A stretch of DNA of 64,000 nt from Pempheris klunzingeri (taxonomy: Eukaryota > Chordata > Actinopteri > Acropomatiformes > Pempheridae), in contig NC_092031.1 of the NCBI RefSeq assembly GCF_042242105.1, forward strand, positions 15,874,662 through 15,938,661, in the 5' to 3' direction. Position numbers and translations under genes: made by a program. Every line of letters begins with the position of its first letter. Position 1 is the stretch's first letter. Positions 12,901 to 22,478 of the stretch are shown here, piece after piece. The notes under the pieces were generated by a model, which did not search any database, was not told the DNA's origin, and saw nothing but the letters and a program-made list of their open reading frames with translations.

Positions 12901-15879
12901 TATCTTACCTCATTACTGTGAAACTCATGACCCTCTCCTCCACCTACAACACAGTGCCCAAAGTGTGTTTCTCATTCTTAATCAAGCATCCCAATCCAAT
13001 GCAGACATGATGTTGGTGATGGAAAATTCTGCAAAGCCCCAGATAGACGCATTCGGTGCTGATGTTTTTAGCCTATGGATGGTAATGCCAGTTAGTAGGT
13101 CTGTCAGCTTCGTGTGTAGTTTGTGTTTAGTGCTGCTTCACAAATGTTGGCATGAAAGTAAGCATTATAGCTGCTAAACATCAGCACGTTAGTGGTGTCA
13201 CTGTGAGAATGTTAGCACGATGATGTTAGCATTTGGCTCAAAGCACCGCTGTCACAGTCACTATGTAAGATCGCCCTGCCTTGTTTGTCCCTCAGTGCTC
13301 AGTCTAGTCTGTTTCTCTTCTTACTGGAAATGAACCTCCTGCATGTCCTATTTCACATGACAACTCATACGTTTCTTAAAATTTGGTCCTTAGGACTCTT
13401 CATTCGCTTCATTCTGATGAAAGATGAAAGGTAACACAATTCTCTGGGTCTCTTGTTATTGGTTTAAAATACAATACGTGAGCATCACATGCACAAACAG
13501 GTTTGGAAAATAAAGGCAGGTTTATGGCTGGGTGACTCCAACAACACGACCATGCAGGGTGGGAGTCCAGGTAATCTCTATCAACAGATACCTGCATACA
13601 AATGCAGAATATGTGGGCAAGATCTTTGGTATCCAAAGCCCTCTGGTTTCCATTTGTGGTCCAAGCGGTATTGATCAATCACGCTTGAGTGACAGAGAGC
13701 TGAAGAGGTGGAACACACTGGCCGAAATGAAACCTTGGAACCCATCAATGATGATGATGATTTAGCTTTTTATTCACCTTTTTTTTTTTGTAATTATCAA
13801 CATTCATATAAAGATATCTGTTTATAAAGTTTAACCAAAATGTCGGCTGGCCCAGATATCTGCTATCTGGATATCCGCTGGCTGAACTGGAAGCCCAGAA
13901 ACATTGGCTTTTGCCCCCCAGAGGCTACATTGTCGTCAGATGATGGCCAATGGGTTCAGAGATTGGGTTCTTAAGTGACCAATGGTTCAAGCTGTTTGTG
14001 TTGATGAAGGAAGGACTGTCAGCATGCTAGTACCCTGCATCTTCTGCTATTGTACATACTGAAACTCTTCTCACTCTTTACATTTTTCCATATGGATCAG
14101 CCAGGGCAGAGAGTTCAGGCCGTGCCTCGTAAAGCCTATACAGGCCTGAGGCCTGGGCTTGAGACAGGCGTCTAATGAGCTTCCTCTTGTTTGAAGTCCC
14201 CAACTGAGGTCTAAACCTTGTTAGTCACCCCAGAGTGCTCACCAAGGCATGCAGGCGAGCTAACAATAGCATCTGACTTTGAAAAACATAAAAAAAAAAA
14301 AAAAAAGGCTGTTGCTATTTGCAGCATGTGTCAGTGTTTACCGCACAGCTCATGCCAAATGTAACCCATCACATCTGGGGAGCAAGTCTCGTGTTTTGTG
14401 TCTGCTTCTGCTCGTCAGTCAAATGCCAGGAAGAATGTGAAAGGTGCTGTGACATTAAGCGGGTGCAGCAAGACACTTATGCTGTAGCCAGGCGCTGATT
14501 CTCACCGTCAGCATGGCAAATGTGGGATATGAGATGCTGTACAGTCCTCAGTGATGCTAAATCTGCATGAAACAAATCTCAAATCTCCTTTATCTCTCTC
14601 ACGACCTCAAAGACGAAACCCCAAAAACAGGCTGCCTTGTTGCTGTGTGCAACACTTTGTTCTCCAGATTAAGACCATATTTTCCATAAATGTTGATACT
14701 TCCTGTCCTTTCTTGTTTCCCCTCCCCATTCCTGGCATTGCTCCATTAGTGCAAGAGGAAGGATAAGGGCTTACACAGCAATATGTTTTAAATCCCCTTT
14801 CGTTCTCTCCAGATAGACGAATAAAGCTGCAAACTGTCTCAGCGACCTTTTCATATTTATGTCTCTAAAACGACTGCAACAATGAGGTACATAAGCAGCG
14901 TGCTTAATCTGTGATGTTTAGTGGACATTGGCCATGGCTCCTGTGTCAGAAAACACAACAGTGCACTCCCACGGCACAGTGGAGGCACTGAAAGAGAAGC
15001 AGGGACTCCAGATGTTTCTCCAGCTTTTCTCTGACATTTTATTTTCTCCCCCTGCTGAAGTCCAGCGCTAAGATGTCACACAACCACAACATTTTTCCTA
15101 TGTGGGCGTGCAGAAAGTGGAAATGAAAGAGTGAACGGTGAGCAGTCACTGAGCAAAGAGCAAAAAAAAAAAAAAAAAAGTCCCTTTAGCCTGGAAGGGA
15201 GGGAAGAAAAGGCCCTTTAGGAGAGTTTTGAGGTTCTTTCTTGTTGAGCTGATGTGGAGAAAGAGGTTTTAACTTACACTGAGAGAAAAAAAGAGAGAGA
15301 GATGTCATTCTTTTAGCATCCATACACTCACCTCTCTTTTTGCCTGTTCAGCAAACTGAACCCTGCGTCAGCCTCCTTTCTGGCGTCATCACGCACGCAC
15401 GCACACACACGCACGCACAGACGCAGCGCTGCTACTTTGCATAAACTGTGCTGCCTAACTTTTGCTCTTTAAACAGTCACCTTAGAGGCTACAAATCTGG
15501 TATCTTTCACCTCATGCTTGGAGAAAGAAGCACAACTACAGCATGACGTAAAGCAGCAATAAAAAGCCTCGGCAACACAGAAAACTTTAAGCAACAGTTG
15601 GCTTATTTTTGGTGTTTTGCTAACTTTAACCGGAGAAACAGCTATAGCCTAGCATCCCAATGCTACGCCTCTGAGAAGAAAACAGTTCTGAGGTGTTTCC
15701 ACTTACTTATCGAGCACAAAGTACAGGTCAAAGGCGCCCTGACAGGAGCTCTCCTCCTCAACCTCCTCCTCCCCCTCCGCCGCCAGCTCCCGCTCGGCTC
15801 TCCCGGATGGACACGAGAGTAAAAATAATCCGAATAAAAGCAAAACAAGACGCATGGTCAACAAAAATCTCGCCATCAT
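871..15879 (-). CDS. Anthrax toxin receptor-like protein (ANTXR1/ANTXRL type), 3' end outside the window
   Basis: Single-pass cell-surface receptor of the ANTXR family; characterised members bind extracellular-matrix ligands through a metal-dependent VWA (integrin I-like) domain. Nine coding exons with GT-AG junctions and consistent phase join into 238 codons: 15707-15879, 5916-5987, 3622-3693, 3068-3149, 2905-2935, 2741-2814, 2550-2618, 1745-1825 and 871-931. The start is the first of two adjacent ATGs, opening a hydrophobic signal peptide (residues 1 to about 24). An acidic stretch (35-43) and Cys46 precede the VWA domain (about 50-235). MIDAS residues are all present: D57-x-S59-x-S61, T125 and D154. 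The diagnostic strings [13 protein letters not shown] and [16 protein letters not shown] match ANTXR1 better than ANTXR2. The transmembrane and cytoplasmic parts are off the left edge. Synteny with human ANTXRL favours an ANTXRL or teleost antxr1-like paralogue, but I cannot choose the symbol. No frameshift or stop seen. Confidence 0.9.
1745..1825 (-). CDS. ANTXR-like coding exon 8
   Basis: Eighty-one bases, phase 0 at both ends, encoding the last VWA helices ([14 protein letters not shown] then [11 protein letters not shown]). Acceptor TATAG, donor GTAAAT. It aligns with the ANTXR1 segment LARIADSKDHVFPV. Confidence 0.88.
2550..2618 (-). CDS. ANTXR-like coding exon 7
   Basis: Sixty-nine bases, phase 0, encoding [19 protein letters not shown] followed by NETQ. 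This is the most diagnostic ANTXR1-like string in the gene. Acceptor CCAACAG, donor GTAGCA. Confidence 0.93.
2741..2814 (-). CDS. ANTXR-like coding exon 6
   Basis: Seventy-four bases encoding [18 protein letters not shown] and the following helix. The Asp of LTDG (residue 154) is the third MIDAS position. Acceptor CTCCAG, donor GTAGCA. Confidence 0.92.
2905..2935 (-). CDS. ANTXR-like coding micro-exon 5
   Basis: A 31-base exon encoding [10 protein letters not shown] plus one base. The size and position correspond to the short ANTXR exon encoding the ASEQIYYEN-type helix. Acceptor TCAAG, donor GTAAGC. Phase fits exons 4 and 6 exactly. Confidence 0.87.
3068..3149 (-). CDS. ANTXR-like coding exon 4
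   Basis: Eighty-two bases encoding [19 protein letters not shown] and then FMDLGLHR. The Thr of GGDT (residue 125) is the second MIDAS position. Acceptor CTCTGCAG, donor GTAAGC. Confidence 0.9.
3622..3693 (-). CDS. ANTXR-like coding exon 3
   Basis: Seventy-two bases encoding [19 protein letters not shown] then KLTENR. This corresponds to beta strand B and the following loop of the VWA domain (ANTXR1: [20 protein letters not shown]). Acceptor TTCCAG, donor GTAAAT. Confidence 0.93.
4583..5026. mobile_element. TTAA-bounded non-autonomous DNA element (piggyBac-like MITE)
   Basis: The left end TTAACCTCTTAAGACC and right end GGTCTTTAGAGGTTAA are inverted copies with one mismatch in 16, each including the TTAA target expected of piggyBac-type transposition. 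The 444-bp interior is AT-rich, has no transposase ORF, and carries a perfect palindrome at 4717-4734 with a related half-copy near 4988-5009. It lies in ANTXR-like intron 2. Superfamily assignment rests only on the TTAA ends and is an inference. Confidence 0.65.
5916..5987 (-). CDS. ANTXR-like coding exon 2
   Basis: Seventy-two bases completing the MIDAS DxSxS motif (SGS) and encoding [19 protein letters not shown], the first VWA helix. Acceptor CTTAG, donor GTAAGA. The split Lys codon joins perfectly to exon 1. Confidence 0.93.
8624..8646. repeat. (CA)n microsatellite
   Basis: About 11 uninterrupted CA units within intron 1 of the ANTXR-like gene. Confidence 0.95.
9618..9698. repeat. Perfect inverted repeat: 38-bp arms, 5-base loop
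   Basis: The arm at 9618-9655 is the exact reverse complement of 9661-9698, separated by TGTTG. The arms contain AACAGCTGCTAATGCTCCAG. There is no mismatch in 38 bp, so it is either recent, maintained, or an assembly or library fold-back. It lacks the bulges of a typical animal pre-miRNA. Confidence 0.97.
11001..11212 (+). mobile_element. Degenerate tRNA-derived SINE
   Basis: The head GTGGCTAGAGCGGCTGAGG resembles an RNA polymerase III A box, and GGTTCAATCC at 11056-11065 is a B box. These are followed by the SINE body CCTTGGGCAAGACACTGAA and a tail GTGAATGGGTGAATG. It shares body sequence with copies near 57005 and 63790, so it is a dispersed element rather than a tRNA gene. Confidence 0.7.
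13060..13262 (+). repeat. Dispersed fish repeat, copy 1 (GTTAGCATTTAGCTCAAAGC family)
   Basis: Contains GCTAAACATCAGCACGTTAG, GATGTTAGCATTTGGCTC and CAAAGCACCGCTGT. The second half matches a second copy at about 30600-30965 in the same orientation. No ORF. The ends are approximate. Confidence 0.6.
15707..15879 (-). CDS. ANTXR-like coding exon 1 (signal peptide)
   Basis: Encodes 57 residues plus two bases. It begins [24 protein letters not shown]: two basic residues, then a hydrophobic core ending near LSCPSG. An acidic segment ([12 protein letters not shown]) is followed by [11 protein letters not shown], the first VWA strand and the MIDAS Asp. The donor GTAAGT is consensus. The second ATG, three bases on, is an equally possible start. 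Confidence 0.9.
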
Positions 15880-17392
15880 TTTCCCCCTTGCAGAAAAAAA
15901 AAGTTAATTCCTTTGTGGATAAGAAGAGAAAAAAAGAAGCAAGAATGCTGCAGCGTCTTCTTTACATCCCAGAGACGGTCGTGTAATTGCAGAGGCAGAG
16001 ATGTAACAAAGACAAAAGAAAGGATGCAGGCGGCGTCTGTTTTATTTTGGAGCTCAGTTTCCAGTGATGACCATCCCGGTCACAGAGATGCTTCCTCTCA
16101 GCAGGGGGGGAGGGGGGGGGACTGAAACATAAAAGTTTCGAATAATTCAGAATCCACATTCAGTTCACTGGAAAAAAAGAAAAACTTCTTCTTCCTTTTT
16201 TTTTTTTTTTTTTTGCAGAAAAACAAATCCAACCCTTCGTCAAAGGGAGAACTGGCTGAAATGATGGGATGGGTGCTTCAAAACAAATAATAATATAAAA
16301 AAAAAAGGATAAAAGTTTCCTGTCAGAATGTGAAAACTGGCTGAGGTGTGAGGAAGCCAAACGGAGCTGGGTTAGTGCTGGAGGAACTGGGAGCCCGCGG
16401 GACAGACTTGGCTGAAATGGACCAGGTCTCATATTTCAGACTGAGGAGGAGAGAGAAAGAGGGAAAATGGGTCAACATCCCATTTTGCGCCTCCCTCACG
16501 TGGCAGACAGGCGCGTTTTGTGGGGGGAATCTGAAGATATCTATGACATGATTATTGTCATATCATTAGTATATAGTAGAATTACCAGCCTTTGCCCCTC
16601 ATTTATCTGTACAAGCTTCTCTTGTGCTGCAGCTACCAGCTAATAACAGCAGCATGTAGAGCAACATCCTCCATAATAACACCATCATGAACCAGAGGCT
16701 GTAAAGACAAAAGTTATTCTCATTCATAGAGCACAACAAACATTTTGTTGTCCATTAAACATACGGACATGATCAACACACTGGTCATTTATTCAGAAGT
16801 CTAACGTGGGCTGAAGTAGGGAGGGTGAAGGAATGGATTAGATTATAAAGATATTTTTTAGAAGTGAAGCAGTCTGGCTGGTAAGTTTAACTTGATAGTA
16901 GTCTGATTACTTTGCTTATTCAAACAGCCCTTTAGACTCTGTTACCTGGGTTCATTTGTAATATTTTCAGGGATGAGCTGTGTTCTTAAACTCCAGCATC
17001 TACAAACTGTGTTTTTTTGTTTTGTTTTTACACTAAATCACTACAGGTTATGCCTAGTTTGAATTTCCAAAGACTGACAAGCTAAGTGGACATTAATATT
17101 AAATGCTGGTTAGTAGCAACTATGCTTCTTAGAATAAAATTGAAATGAAGTTATTATATTTATGCAAATAAACAACAAAAATACTAGTTTCTCAGCTGTG
17201 CCTGCTACGTGTCCTCCTCCACAGCCGTTCTTATTCTGTGAAATTTATACATCTGAACTTAAATGTGGCGTCCTGTGACTTCTGCACAAACCAGGCAGAC
17301 AAACAGATTCCTAAAAAAGTGAGTAGCAGCCTGACTTCTTCACAAGGTCAATCCCATAGCGGAGCTTTACGATTCAGACCCTCCCACCCCCT

Positions 17393-17394
<2 letters not shown>

Positions 17395-17439
<45 letters not shown>
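17395..17439. repeat. (CA)n microsatellite
   Basis: About 22 uninterrupted CA units between the ANTXR-like gene and rbp3 gene 2. Confidence 0.97.
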
Positions 17440-17441
<2 letters not shown>

Positions 17442-18515
17442 TGTGTATGTGCCCCAAAACCCATTGGCCCCTGTTTAAAATCTCACCACATGTTGATGTG
17501 TGCTGACTTTTTCCTCACCTCACTGATCCCCTCTGGTCCTTGTGTTTACAAATGAAAATCTAGTGCTTAATCATCACCATTGTCTCATGTCTACTCTTTA
17601 AATCCACTAGCATACATAACACTTACAACACACTTTTAATAACCTGGTTCCATTGTAGATAATCAAATATGCGACCAAATATCTCTATGCACAATTAAGG
17701 TCAAGCCTATTACCATTAATTGCCACACAAATGGGAAGGTTCAGCCACTGTTATATAACTTAAATGGCAATGAGTTGGTTTTACTTTATTTATTTTTCTT
17801 AAATAAGATGAGTTGAGGATGCTCTTCAATGTAAAATATATATTTATCATTACATTTCTAAATAATGTGATAATGCTTGACTTGAGAATTGATAGATTTG
17901 AATTAAAAGAGATTCTGTAAGATGGTTTGTTTGATGCAAAAGTTTGGTTTCTATATAGAGCAACAATAGTTCTTGTGTTTTCTTTTGGTTTATTTTCTTT
18001 CATTGTATTTTAAGACCACATAGCTAATGCTTGAAACATGTCATCAAATTATCTGTGAAACCACCAAAACTGTGACCGATCAAAAACGTGCTCTGGCAGT
18101 CCATGATGTAATTTAAACACTGTTGCACTGTCACTGACAAAAGACAGGGTTTGAAAGGCTGCCATCTGTGCTTGTGGTACCCTTCATTTTCAGTCTTGTG
18201 AAAATCTTCTGCTGCTTGTCTGCTACATGATTCCTCCAATAGACCTTGTTTATTGTGGTGCCAATGTAGAAGTCCATATTTTTACTCCTTTGTTGGTGAA
18301 TTAATGCTACAATTTAGCAGCATCACAAAGAAAAATGTCGTGTTCTCTTTCCAGCTGTTGGTTAATGATGTTATAACTGACAGTTACATGTTATGATAAA
18401 CTAATCTGGCTCGGTATCAATTTAAAAGGGAACTGCCTGCACTTCATTATGGATTGGACACACAATATGTTCACGAAAAGACTTTTGTAATGGTAAAAAC
18501 TGATTTTTTTGTCTC

Positions 18516-18557
18516 TGTGCTGTAAAACTGTGCTGTAAAACTCTGCTGCTGTAAAAC
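18516..18557. repeat. Short tandem repeat, 13-bp unit, about three copies
   Basis: The unit TGTGCTGTAAAAC occurs twice head to tail at 18516-18541, followed by a diverged third copy (TCTGCTGCTGTAAAAC). Confidence 0.85.
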
Positions 18558-18920
18558 AGGACCAACACGCACTTTGGTTTTGTATTTTTGTTGTCTTTTT
18601 TTATTGTCTCACCACTTAAATTGATACAAGCAGGCCCACATGGCATAATGGACATACATTATTCCCATACACAACAAATATATTGCGTGATGGTTTTCTG
18701 ACCAGTACAATAAATGGATTACTTCACAGAGGTCCAAATTACCAATATCCAACATAATAAATTAATAGCAAACTTAGTTTGAATTAATTTTGTGTGTGTT
18801 TACTTAATTCGTTTCCTCTCTTTTGAATGAGATTTTGAATTTTTGAAAGTTGCTTTGATGTTACAACTGATCCAGACTTGTTCATACCCACTTAATAAAA
18901 GAATCAGCTTCTCAGCACCA

Positions 18921-18926
18921 TTTATT
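18921..18926 (-). promoter_or_regulatory. Putative polyadenylation signal of rbp3 gene 2
   Basis: AATAAA on the minus strand, about 262 bases after the stop codon. It is the first such hexamer downstream that I noticed. Position only; no transcript evidence. Confidence 0.4.
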
Positions 18927-19187
18927 TTCCAAACGTCCAACACCAGATCAACATTCAACAGAAATAAAAACTAGAGGTAAATCATTCTGTTGAACCTTTG
19001 CTCTACATTACAAGCAGGCTAAAAAGGCTTAGGTGTCAAGATGATGAATAACAGATTACACGTTGTACTTTGTACTTAATCTACATCCATCTTTTCTTAA
19101 GGTCTAGACTCTAAATCTTGAAACCATTTGGCTGCCAAAGCAAAAGTGAAACTTGAACCCCCCCCCAGGCTATGTTCAGGACTTAGT

Positions 19188-19513
19188 TTACTTCTGTCCT
19201 GCAAAGTGCTTGTTGAAGATGCCCTTGGCGGTCTCAAGGGCGGCCTCAGCTGCGACGGGTATGTGAGGTGCGATGCCGGCTCCCTCCCATGCCGGCCCAG
19301 TAGCAGTGTCGGAGTGGACGGTGGGGATGCTCAGGAAGATGCCGGTCTCGCCAACACTGAAGGTCTTGGGTGGTTGGGAGGCCCCAGCTGTAGTCTCTCC
19401 GACTATCATAGCACGGCCGAGCTTCTTCATGATATACACGAACTCCTCTGCAGCACCAGCAGTCGCTCCGCTGGTCAAAATGATCAGGCTCTTCTTGGAA
19501 CCGTACCTTGTTC
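19188..19513 (-). CDS. rbp3: rbp3 gene 2, coding exon 4
   Basis: Encodes the last 108 residues and the TAA stop: [20 protein letters not shown], then [20 protein letters not shown] and a C-terminus ending HFAGQK. Acceptor CCTCAG. Confidence 0.94.
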
Positions 19514-22317
19514 CTGAGGAAAAGGATAAGATGGAGATTTTTTTAAAGAAATAGGTGAACAGTGAGTAGCAGGTAAAATACATTATGTAGTAATCACATC
19601 TTCCCTAATATGGATGCAGATATCTGATTAGCGTTGAGCAATAAAGCTTTCTTGCTAATTGAAAATGGCTTTGCCAACCAAGAACATTCAGACAGCTTTA
19701 TAGCTTATTTGGCCAGTAAGACAGTTGATCTTCAAAAGCACAGATGCTTCCATGTTTTTTTTCCGATGTGTCTCTGAATGCAACTTATTTTTCACCATTT
19801 GTGGGCATCGGTAACTCACTGTAAACACAACACCGATCACCTTTTGAGTAGATATGCCAAGCTTGTGTGGAAAAAGTAAATTTTACACATTGTGCAGGTA
19901 TAGAGCAATGTCAGCATTCATTTGGAGTCTTTGGCCACCTGGCAAATTTCAGTCCCATATAACCGGCCTTTTAGCTCTGTTTTTGGTCTCCACCAACTCT
20001 CAAAGAAATGTCTACCTGTTTAGTTCATCAGCTAATTTTGTTGCAGACCGGGATCCAAGGTACAATAGCTGCAGTGAACAATGAGTAAAAATGACTGGAT
20101 TTTTGTTTTTTAATTACCAGTGAGAACAGGCAGGGTTTGGAGCTCTGTGGTGGTTCCGGATGGTCTGTCGTACAGCTTGTCCAGCACAATCTGCTGGTCG
20201 GCATCAAAGAAATAAGAGCAGAAGCCCGCAATGGCAGTTGTTTGCCCACCAACGTTGTTCCTGCAAAAACAGTTGTATAACAGTCATAGAGAGATGATTA
20301 AATGATTAAATTGAACAATCCTTTTTGGAATTTTCAGTTATGCAGGCTTTAATGAAGATAAAAATAGACAAATCCTCCAAAAAAACAATATACTATTGTG
20401 GACTGAGTCTTCTAAATATAACATTGACTGATGAGGTTTATCAGCTTTAGTGGAAGATTTGTTTTCTAAAATGGACACACTGCATTTTGAACAGAGGCTT
20501 TGACTTGCTCTGTGAGCAGGATTACCCACCTGAGGTCAATGATCATAGCATCAGTGTTGACAACTATGTTCCAGACATGCTCAACAATAATCTGGGCCAC
20601 GGCCTTGACCTCCTCAAAGTCTCCAAACATGTCAAAACGCAGGTAGCCAATGTTGTTCTCAAACACATCAGTGTGGAAGGAGACTTTGATCAGCTCAATG
20701 TACAACTCTGGAGAAACATTCTGTAGAAGTGCAAGCAACAACTCAGCATTAGTAACATAGTCATGGAGAATACACCAAAAAAAAAGCCAAATACTCAAAG
20801 CAAATAAGAAATACCTAAATTGCTGATGTTCATTGACAACATTTCTATCCAAATGTTTTTATTTGATTTTAAAAGCATAAAACGTAGTTTGACAGTTCTA
20901 TTGTCTATCTGTTTATCTGTTTACCTCAGATCACATCACTATAACCCATACTACTCCAGAGTATTTGAGCTCTACAGGTGAACAGTGAGTGAAAAACTTT
21001 TGTCACTAAATAAGAACTCTATTTAAAACAACTAATAAGAATAGCTGTGTTTCAATATTACATAATGACAATGAAGGATAATTTTCAGCCAAAAAACAAT
21101 AATCTTATGTACAAGCGTCTCACCATGGGTGGCAGGACTGGGGTGTTGCTGGTAGTCTTCAGGCTCTTGTCCCCAGACAGGGTCTTAAGGTCAGCCGACA
21201 GCTTTGCCTCCAGACTGCTCTTGGAGAGCACCATGCTGTACTCGCCCTTTGCGAGGAGCCCTTTCAACTTTTCTGCAACATCAGCCCCAACATCTTCAAA
21301 GGCGTAGTTGTCAGCAATCAGAGTCGCTGATCCCTCAATGATGGCTGGGACTTGGGCATGGAGTTTGATGATGTTGATGGCAGTGGCGAGGGCGTCTTCA
21401 GCACTGACCTCCACATCAGGGGTCACACCTGTAACCTCCCATGTGGAGCCAGTGATTGGGTTGACGGACTTTGCGGTTGGCACAGTAACGTAGAAGTCAG
21501 TGTCACCCACTTTGATTTTATCGATTTTCACAGAGCCCCCGGCGGTCTTCTCTCCCACAATGGTGGCCCTCTTCAGGTTCTTGAGGCTGTAGGCGACATC
21601 CTCAGCAACACCCTTGGTGTTTTTGCTGGTGAGGATAATGAGGGGTTTGGTGGCACCATATCTTTCCCCCAGCAGTGTGGACTTAGACAACAGATTAGTG
21701 GTGGTGTTTGAGGGACGGTCATAAATGCTGTCAATGTGAATCACAGGCTCAGCTTCGGTGAAGTAAGACACAATGTACGGGATTCCTGAGATGTCCCCGC
21801 TGCCAGTGTAGCGCAAGTCAAATATGAGAGCTGAGGTTGGAAGGATTTTATCCCAGACCAGGGTCAAGAGCAAAGGGCCAACCTTGTCAGCGACCTCCTC
21901 CCCGAGGATGTTATCGATTCTCAGGCAGCCAATGTTGCCCTCCAGGATGTCGAGCTTGATTGAGGACTGGAGGACGGCAACGAGCTGCTCAGGGGGCAAG
22001 GGTGGCATCTTCGGAGGGACCACAGGGATGTAGTTTGGCTCATAGGAGACCATCAAGCGTGGGTCACTGACAGTGGTCTGGACTCCTGTGCTTAAGACAG
22101 TAGCCAAGGTTTCACTGTCTGGGATGTTGAGAACTTCTGTGTTGCTGCTGGCTGCATCAATTGCCTCCTTCATCCCTACCAGCTTCTCTGGTGAGCAGTA
22201 ATTGTCCATGACGATTTTTGCGATATCTACGATGAGGCTAGGGGCAAACGAGGCATGGATAAAGAAAACATTTCCCAAAAGGAGCAGAGATACCACCAAA
22301 AACAGAGTCTTCGCCAT
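19188..22317 (-). CDS. rbp3: Interphotoreceptor retinoid-binding protein, two-module gene (rbp3 gene 2)
   Basis: Secreted glycoprotein of the interphotoreceptor matrix that carries retinoids between photoreceptors, RPE and Mueller glia. Coding exons 21124-22317, 20530-20720, 20118-20260 and 19188-19513 (1194, 191, 143 and 326 nt) join in phase to 617 aa. The start ATG at 22317 has a strong context (A at -3, G at +4) and opens a 22-residue signal peptide ending FIHA. Module 1 spans about 23-322 and module 2 about 323-617, against four modules in mammalian IRBP. Each has the S41-protease-like (C-terminal processing protease) core strings: NIGCLRID or [14 protein letters not shown] or MIIDLR, YDRPS, LIILTS and IVGE. 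One N-glycosylation site is at N204. All three introns fall in module 2, matching the intron-bearing last module of mammalian RBP3. The gene lies head-to-tail 1.8 kb downstream of the three-module copy. Confidence 0.95.
19960..20050 (+). repeat. Dispersed fish repeat (TTTTGGTCTCCACCAACTC family) in rbp3 gene 2 intron 3
   Basis: Contains TTTTAGCTCTGTTTTTGGTC, TCCACCAACTC and TTCATCAGCTAAT. The same strings recur near 35480-35610 and 61545-61670. Ends approximate. Confidence 0.55.
20118..20260 (-). CDS. rbp3: rbp3 gene 2, coding exon 3
   Basis: 143 bases encoding [20 protein letters not shown] and, further on, [19 protein letters not shown]. Acceptor TTTGCAG, donor GTAATT. The 143-base size agrees with my recollection of mammalian RBP3 exon 3. 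Confidence 0.93.
20530..20720 (-). CDS. rbp3: rbp3 gene 2, coding exon 2
   Basis: 191 bases encoding [20 protein letters not shown], then [17 protein letters not shown] and DAMIIDLR. Acceptor TCTACAG, donor GTGGGT. The 191-base size agrees with my recollection of mammalian RBP3 exon 2. Confidence 0.94.
21124..22317 (-). CDS. rbp3: rbp3 gene 2, coding exon 1
   Basis: Encodes residues 1-398: signal peptide, all of module 1 and the helical N-terminal part of module 2, ending NTPVLPPM. Donor GTGAGA. An open frame extends 40 codons upstream of the ATG but has no conserved sequence, so it is treated as 5' UTR. Confidence 0.95.
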
Positions 22318-22454
22318 TTTTGTCAGACAAAAAGTGAGTAGATGGGAAGTGGAGGTTGTTGAGCTGGACCTCCTTCTCTGAAGAGGTTCTTTGTCAAATG
22401 GCACTGTTTTGGCGGAGAGGTTTCTGTTAACACACACCTAAGAGGATTTCCCCA

Positions 22455-22478
22455 CAATAAACCTCTAATCGTATTATC
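22455..22478 (-). promoter_or_regulatory. Upstream element of rbp3 gene 2 with paired-homeodomain palindrome
   Basis: On the minus strand it reads GATAATACGATTAGAGG then TTTATTG. It contains TAATACGATTA (22466-22476), a TAAT-N3-ATTA palindrome whose one half is the OTX/CRX core GATTA. It lies about 150 bp upstream of the ATG. The same 24-bp block with two substitutions precedes rbp3 gene 1 (27015-27038), and a CCTCTTA string follows at the same distance in both. Function is inferred from duplication-conserved sequence. Confidence 0.65.

Larger units (their letters stand above)
5988..15706 (-). other. First intron of the ANTXR-like gene (about 9.7 kb)
   Basis: Bounded by donor GTAAGT (next to 15707) and acceptor CTTAG (next to 5987). 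No other exon with family similarity was seen on either strand. Contents noted separately: CA tract, perfect hairpin, SINE relic and a fish repeat. Long A runs occur at about 14289-14306 and 15162-15179, and a CGCA/CA-rich patch near 15392-15424. Confidence 0.75.
15880..18920. other. Region between the ANTXR-like gene and rbp3 gene 2
   Basis: Should contain the 5' UTR and promoter of the ANTXR-like gene. No clear TATA box identified. A long T run lies at about 16196-16214 and a C/G-rich patch near 16100-16120. AT-rich, repeat-poor sequence fills 17560-18900. No coding exon supported. Confidence 0.5.

Noticed and set aside
19128..19517. 129-aa plus-strand ORF
   Set aside because: Exactly antisense to rbp3 gene 2 exon 4; no initiator context or family resemblance.
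21085..22437. Start of rbp3 gene 2 at the 5' end of the open frame (22437)
   Set aside because: That codon is GTG, the 40 upstream codons show no conservation, and the ATG at 22317 opens a proper signal peptide.
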